Source: Aureimonas psammosilenae | Lineage (GTDB): Bacteria > Pseudomonadota > Alphaproteobacteria > Rhizobiales > Rhizobiaceae | Direction: 5' to 3' | Assembly (NCBI RefSeq): GCF_009176975.1 | Contig: NZ_WEZG01000007.1 | Coordinates: 1-64,000, forward strand | DNA length: 64,000 nt | Shown here: piece after piece, positions 61,109 to 64,000 of the stretch | How the letters are laid out: every line of letters begins with the position of its first letter | How positions within the stretch are numbered: the first letter of the stretch is position 1 | Notes under the pieces: generated by a model | Databases searched by the model: none | Seen by the model: the letters and a program-made list of their open reading frames with translations, nothing else | Told to the model about the DNA's origin: nothing | Position numbers and translations under genes: made by a program

Positions 61109-61434
61109 TCGTCCATAAGCAATTCCTGGGAGACGCCGAACGAGAGTTCGCACTTCCCCATTTCCTCATCGAAGAGCTTCAGCGTCAGTGCGGCGCCGGC
61201 ATTGCGCTTATTGCCGGCCGCGTTCTCGGCAACGCCTATTCGCTCTCCGATCTCCACCAAACGATTCGCCTGGCGCTCATCGGCGGCGGCACCGACCCGG
61301 AAGAGGCCGTCGCCCTCATGAAGGCCTACGTCCTTCCCCGGCCGATCAACGAAGCCTGGGCGCTTGCCGTCGAGATCATCAACGCCGTCTTCTACGGCGT
61401 CGAGCCGGCCGCAACCGAAGAGGTTGCGGCGTGA
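61105..61434 (+). CDS. Tail-assembly-chaperone-like protein (GTA gp10/TAC_11 type)
   Basis: The 109-residue protein overlaps portal and next gene by 4 bp each. Typical lines are FALPHFLIEELQRQCGAGIA, GNAYSLSDLHQTIRLALIGG and GTDPEEAVALMKAYVLPRPI. This agrees with the small alpha-helical GTA-gp10/TAC_11 family, which assists tail tube assembly. Its place between portal and protease is unusual: in most phages it lies after the major tail protein. Confidence 0.7.
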   Translation: MIVHKQFLGDAEREFALPHFLIEELQRQCGAGIALIAGRVLGNAYSLSDLHQTIRLALIGGGTDPEEAVALMKAYVLPRPINEAWALAVEIINAVFYGVEPAATEEVAA

Positions 61435-62102
61435 AAACCTCTCGCGAACGCCAACTGCATTTCGTCCATTGCTTCACCACGGAAGTCTCAAAGACGAGCC
61501 TTGCGACCCCCTACGTTTCCCGCGCCTTCGACTCTGACGGGCCGGCAGCGCTGGACGTTGTGTCGGGCCAGCCTGGGCTTGTTGTTCAGATTCAGCGGAG
61601 CGCGGTTGATCCCGATCGCGCTGAAGAACCGAACTGGTGGGTTGTAGACGAGTTCCGGTTTACCGAAGCGACCGACCTTCGCTCCGAACGCTACACCGTT
61701 TGCTCGCAAGGATGGTGGCGCGTCGTCGCGTTCCTCGATGGAGATTCGACCGACTTCACGAAAACCGCCGGCATTCAGATTTGCGCCGGAAGGGTCACGG
61801 ATGAAACCGACGACTATCAAAAGCGGCGTCGTCAAACCACCGTGCTGGAAACGACGATCAAGCTCGCTGACGGGCAATATTCGCTTCGCCGTAGTCTGCC
61901 ATATGAAGAGTTCGATCATTTCGAGTTCGACCCGCCCCCTGGCTCTGGCTTCAAATTCAACGCCCGCGAACTGGCACGCAATCAGTTCGGCGCGGAAGCC
62001 CTGAACGCCTCCGGCGGCAAGCCTGTCGCCATTTCCGAATTCCGATCCTACAATTTCACGTCTCGGCCTCCGACGACCTACGTTTTTGGAGCGTCCGCGT
62101 AA
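61431..62102 (+). CDS. Unknown phage protein between tail chaperone and protease
   Basis: GTG 61431 gives 223 residues and overlaps the preceding stop by 4 bp (GTGA). The next ATG overlaps this stop by one base (TAATG). The sequence is mostly beta-rich and polar, with VCSQGWWRVVAFLDGDSTDF near 90 and EFDPPPGSGFKFNARELARN later. It has no membrane segment. No family is known to me. The tight packing shows it is part of the morphogenesis operon. Confidence 0.75.
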   Translation: MKTSRERQLHFVHCFTTEVSKTSLATPYVSRAFDSDGPAALDVVSGQPGLVVQIQRSAVDPDRAEEPNWWVVDEFRFTEATDLRSERYTVCSQGWWRVVAFLDGDSTDFTKTAGIQICAGRVTDETDDYQKRRRQTTVLETTIKLADGQYSLRRSLPYEEFDHFEFDPPPGSGFKFNARELARNQFGAEALNASGGKPVAISEFRSYNFTSRPPTTYVFGASA

Positions 62103-62614
62103 TGGATCGTCTGGAAACCAAAGCCGCCTTCAGCATCGGCGAAGCTGGCGAGATCACCGCGACCGCATGGCCGTTCGGCACGGCCGATAGCTATGGCGAC
62201 ATCATCACGAAGGGCGCCTTTGCTGGGGCGTCCCTGCCGCTGCCAATGCTCTTCGCGCATCGCCCCGACGATCCCGTTGGCGTTTGGGAAGCCGTCGAGG
62301 AAACCGACGCAGGACTTATCGCCAAGGGCCGGCTTCTGTTGGGCAAGGTTGCCCGTGCGGATGAAATGGCAGCGCTGATTGGCGCGGGCGCACTATCGGG
62401 CGTGTCCATCGGCTTCAACGGCACGAAGGCGACGTTCCGCAAGTCAGCCGGCCGCACGATCGGCCGCACCATTTCCAGCCTGAACCTTATGGAAATCTCG
62501 CTCGTGACCTTCCCGGCCCATCCCGGCGCCCGGATCACTGGCGCGAAGAATGCCGCCCGCGCCATTGCGCTTGCGGAAGCTATCAACCGGGCCGCAGCCC
62601 GCTTCACGATCTAA
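62102..62614 (+). CDS. HK97-family prohead protease
   Basis: The 170-residue protein is of usual length. It shows family blocks TAWPFGTADSYGDIITKGAF near 21 and LPMLFAHRPDDPVGVWEAVE (His53), then GALSGVSIGFNGTKA with Ser99 or Ser102, which give the His-Ser pair of U35-type proteases. ISSLNLMEISLVTFPAHPGA follows. It cleaves the scaffold part of the major capsid protein encoded 17 bp downstream. Start ATG 62102 overlaps the preceding stop. Confidence 0.93.
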   Translation: MDRLETKAAFSIGEAGEITATAWPFGTADSYGDIITKGAFAGASLPLPMLFAHRPDDPVGVWEAVEETDAGLIAKGRLLLGKVARADEMAALIGAGALSGVSIGFNGTKATFRKSAGRTIGRTISSLNLMEISLVTFPAHPGARITGAKNAARAIALAEAINRAAARFTI

Positions 62615-62631
62615 GGACAATCGAACAAAAC

Positions 62632-63786
62632 ATGAATCTCGATCACTCGACGTTCTCGAACGTCTACGAAACCAAGAGCGCGGACGACGCAGCCGATACC
62701 GACGCAATCATCACGAAGGCGCTGGAAGACTTCCAGTCGGCTTTCGAAGCGAAGATGGCCGCTGCCGAGAAGAAGGCCGCTGATCGTCTCGACAAGCTCG
62801 AAACCAAGCTGAACCGTCCGGCGGTCCATACCGATACCGACAAGCCGGAAGCGACCATTGAGACGAAGGCGTTCAATCGCTTCCTTCGCCGTGGTGAAGC
62901 TGGCATGTCGCCCGACGAACAGAAGGCAATGACCGTCGCGAACGACGCTTCGGGCGGCTATCTCGCGCCGGAAGCTCTCGCTTCCCAGATCATCACGAAG
63001 CTTGTCGAGTTCTCCCCGATCCGCGCTTACGCTAGCGTCATCACGATTGGCGCCGAATCCATCAAGCTGCCGGTTCAGACCGGCAACGTTTCCGCCTTCT
63101 GGGTGGACGAGACGGCCGAACGCACCGCTACTCAGCCCGCTTTCGGCCAACTCAGCCTGAAGCCTTGGGAGCTTGCGGCTTACACGGATATTTCCGTCCA
63201 GCTTCTCGAAGACAACGCCTATAACCTCGAAGGCTTCCTTGTGAACGACTTCGCGGAACAGTTCGGTAAGACCGAAAGTCTGGCGTTCGTGAAGGGAACC
63301 GGCCTGGGCCAGCCGACCGGCCTGATGAATTCCCTTGGTATCAACGAGGTGAAGACCGGCGCCGCTACTGGCTTCAAAACCTCGAACCAGATCGACACGC
63401 TCACCGACATGGTGACGGCACTTCCGGCCGCTTATTTCAACAGCGCCGTATGGGTCATGAACGCCAAGACCCTTGGCGAAATCCGAAAGTGGAAGGACGG
63501 AAACGGCTATCCGTTCGTGTTGAACCCGGTTTCGGGCGGCTTCTCGCAGCTTCTCGGCCGTCCGATCGTAATCGCGCCGGACATGGAAGACATTGGCGCC
63601 GGCAAGGCTCCGATCGTCCTGGGCGATCTCTCTGGCTATCAGATCGTGGACCGCGTTGGCTTCTCGACGCTTCGCGATCCCTACACGCTCGCCACGAAGG
63701 GGCAGGTTCGTATCAACGCCCGCAAGCGCGTGGGTGGCGACGTAACGCGCCCTGACCGCTTCGTGAAGCTCCGTATCGGATCGTAA
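62632..63786 (+). CDS. HK97-fold major capsid protein
   Basis: The 384-residue protein starts with a charged helical delta/scaffold domain (residues 1-95, EDFQSAFEAKMAAAEKKAAD). It is probably removed near residue 100 by the protease, before RRGEAGMSPDEQKAMTVAND. The HK97 core follows: GGYLAPEALASQIITKLVEF, ESIKLPVQTGNVSAFWVDET, YTDISVQLLEDNAYNLEGFL, and WVMNAKTLGEIRKWKDGNGY near 284. It forms the capsid shell. RBS at about 62615-62620 (aaggac). Confidence 0.95.
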   Translation: MNLDHSTFSNVYETKSADDAADTDAIITKALEDFQSAFEAKMAAAEKKAADRLDKLETKLNRPAVHTDTDKPEATIETKAFNRFLRRGEAGMSPDEQKAMTVANDASGGYLAPEALASQIITKLVEFSPIRAYASVITIGAESIKLPVQTGNVSAFWVDETAERTATQPAFGQLSLKPWELAAYTDISVQLLEDNAYNLEGFLVNDFAEQFGKTESLAFVKGTGLGQPTGLMNSLGINEVKTGAATGFKTSNQIDTLTDMVTALPAAYFNSAVWVMNAKTLGEIRKWKDGNGYPFVLNPVSGGFSQLLGRPIVIAPDMEDIGAGKAPIVLGDLSGYQIVDRVGFSTLRDPYTLATKGQVRINARKRVGGDVTRPDRFVKLRIGS

Positions 63787-63800
63787 GGGAGGGCGCGACC

Positions 63801-64000
63801 ATGGCCAACGAGAACGTTACGACCTCCACCGATATTAAGGTCTTCATCGCGGGCGAATCCACCGCGAAGACCAAAGCCGAGTTCGAAGCCCTGACCTGGG
63901 TGGAAGTCGGCAGCATCGCTGATATCAGCCCCTTCGGCGACAAGCGCGAACAAGTTTCGCTGGAACTCTACGGCGCCGGACGCCGCATCAAGCGCCCCGG
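63801..64000 (+). CDS. Phage protein after the capsid gene, truncated by the window end
   Basis: The first 66 residues are seen, starting at ATG 63801, with ggaggg upstream. They begin MANENVTTSTDIKVFIAGES and continue WVEVGSIADISPFGDKREQV. The beta-strand pattern fits a phage tail tube or capsid-decorating protein. The remainder is off the right edge, so the call is tentative. Confidence 0.6.
   Translation, partial: MANENVTTSTDIKVFIAGESTAKTKAEFEALTWVEVGSIADISPFGDKREQVSLELYGAGRRIKRP

Overview
The window looks like chromosome of a GC-rich alphaproteobacterium of the order Hyphomicrobiales (Rhizobiales). The main evidence is the porin_2-type major porin at 9355-10611, together with the GTA/HK97-style phage genes and the overall gene style. 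A family such as Aurantimonadaceae is only a guess. Almost the whole window is accessory DNA. The only stretch that reads as core is about 360 bp around 57694-58051: a tRNA-Phe gene on the minus strand and a tRNA-Thr gene on the plus strand, diverging from each other. Both 3' ends have an integrase next to them.

Layout. (1) 1-5214: end of an older element in tRNA-Phe, with its own tyrosine integrase (3497-5128), phage remnants, IS fragments, three unknown genes between IS5-like ends, and a HEPN/DUF4145-like protein. (2) 5215-57710: a 52.5 kb genomic island. It is bounded by a 17-bp direct repeat of the tRNA-Phe 3' end (5215-5231 and 57694-57710), and its integrase (55980-57617) sits beside the tRNA. 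Two related elements are therefore in tandem in one tRNA gene. (3) 57977-64000: an HK97-type prophage in tRNA-Thr, with integrase, portal, tail-chaperone-like protein, prohead protease and major capsid, running off the right edge.

Inside the island, left to right: an IS481-family element split by an IS110-family element; a porin; a multi-HTH protein; a glycosyltransferase-like gene; a P4/satellite-type replication block (broken P4 integrase, AlpA-like regulator, DUF927 ATPase with three 9-bp iterons in front); a DUF3768/XRE/secreted-protein/DUF805 block; a divergent surface-glycan block (TagD-like and TagF-like genes on the minus strand, and four overlapping genes on the plus strand for a GT2, a heparinase-like protein, an LPG-synthase-like membrane protein and a polytopic GT-like protein); and a MipA/OmpV protein. 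Next comes an apparent six-gene operon in which every junction overlaps by 4 bp: two RND adaptor proteins, an RND pump, an alpha/beta-hydrolase lipoprotein, a DUF4105 protein and a type II NADH dehydrogenase. It is preceded by a TetR gene whose probable operator lies between the -35 and -10 boxes. After IS630/IS5 debris come a second TetR and a class B plus class A penicillin-binding-protein pair, both preceded by the same palindrome (TAATGCAA-N5-TTGCATTA). The block ends with a hydroxyacid dehydrogenase, a serine recombinase and a two-gene nuclease/helicase pair that resembles Hachiman/AbpAB-type defence.

The cargo has a common theme: the cell envelope (porin, OmpV, surface glycan, efflux, murein synthesis), plus mobility and defence functions. 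The best candidates for undescribed systems are the TetR-controlled PBP2/PBP1A pair, the RND + hydrolase + DUF4105 + NDH-2 operon, and the nuclease/helicase pair beside the integrase. All assignments come from reading the sequence; no database search was possible.
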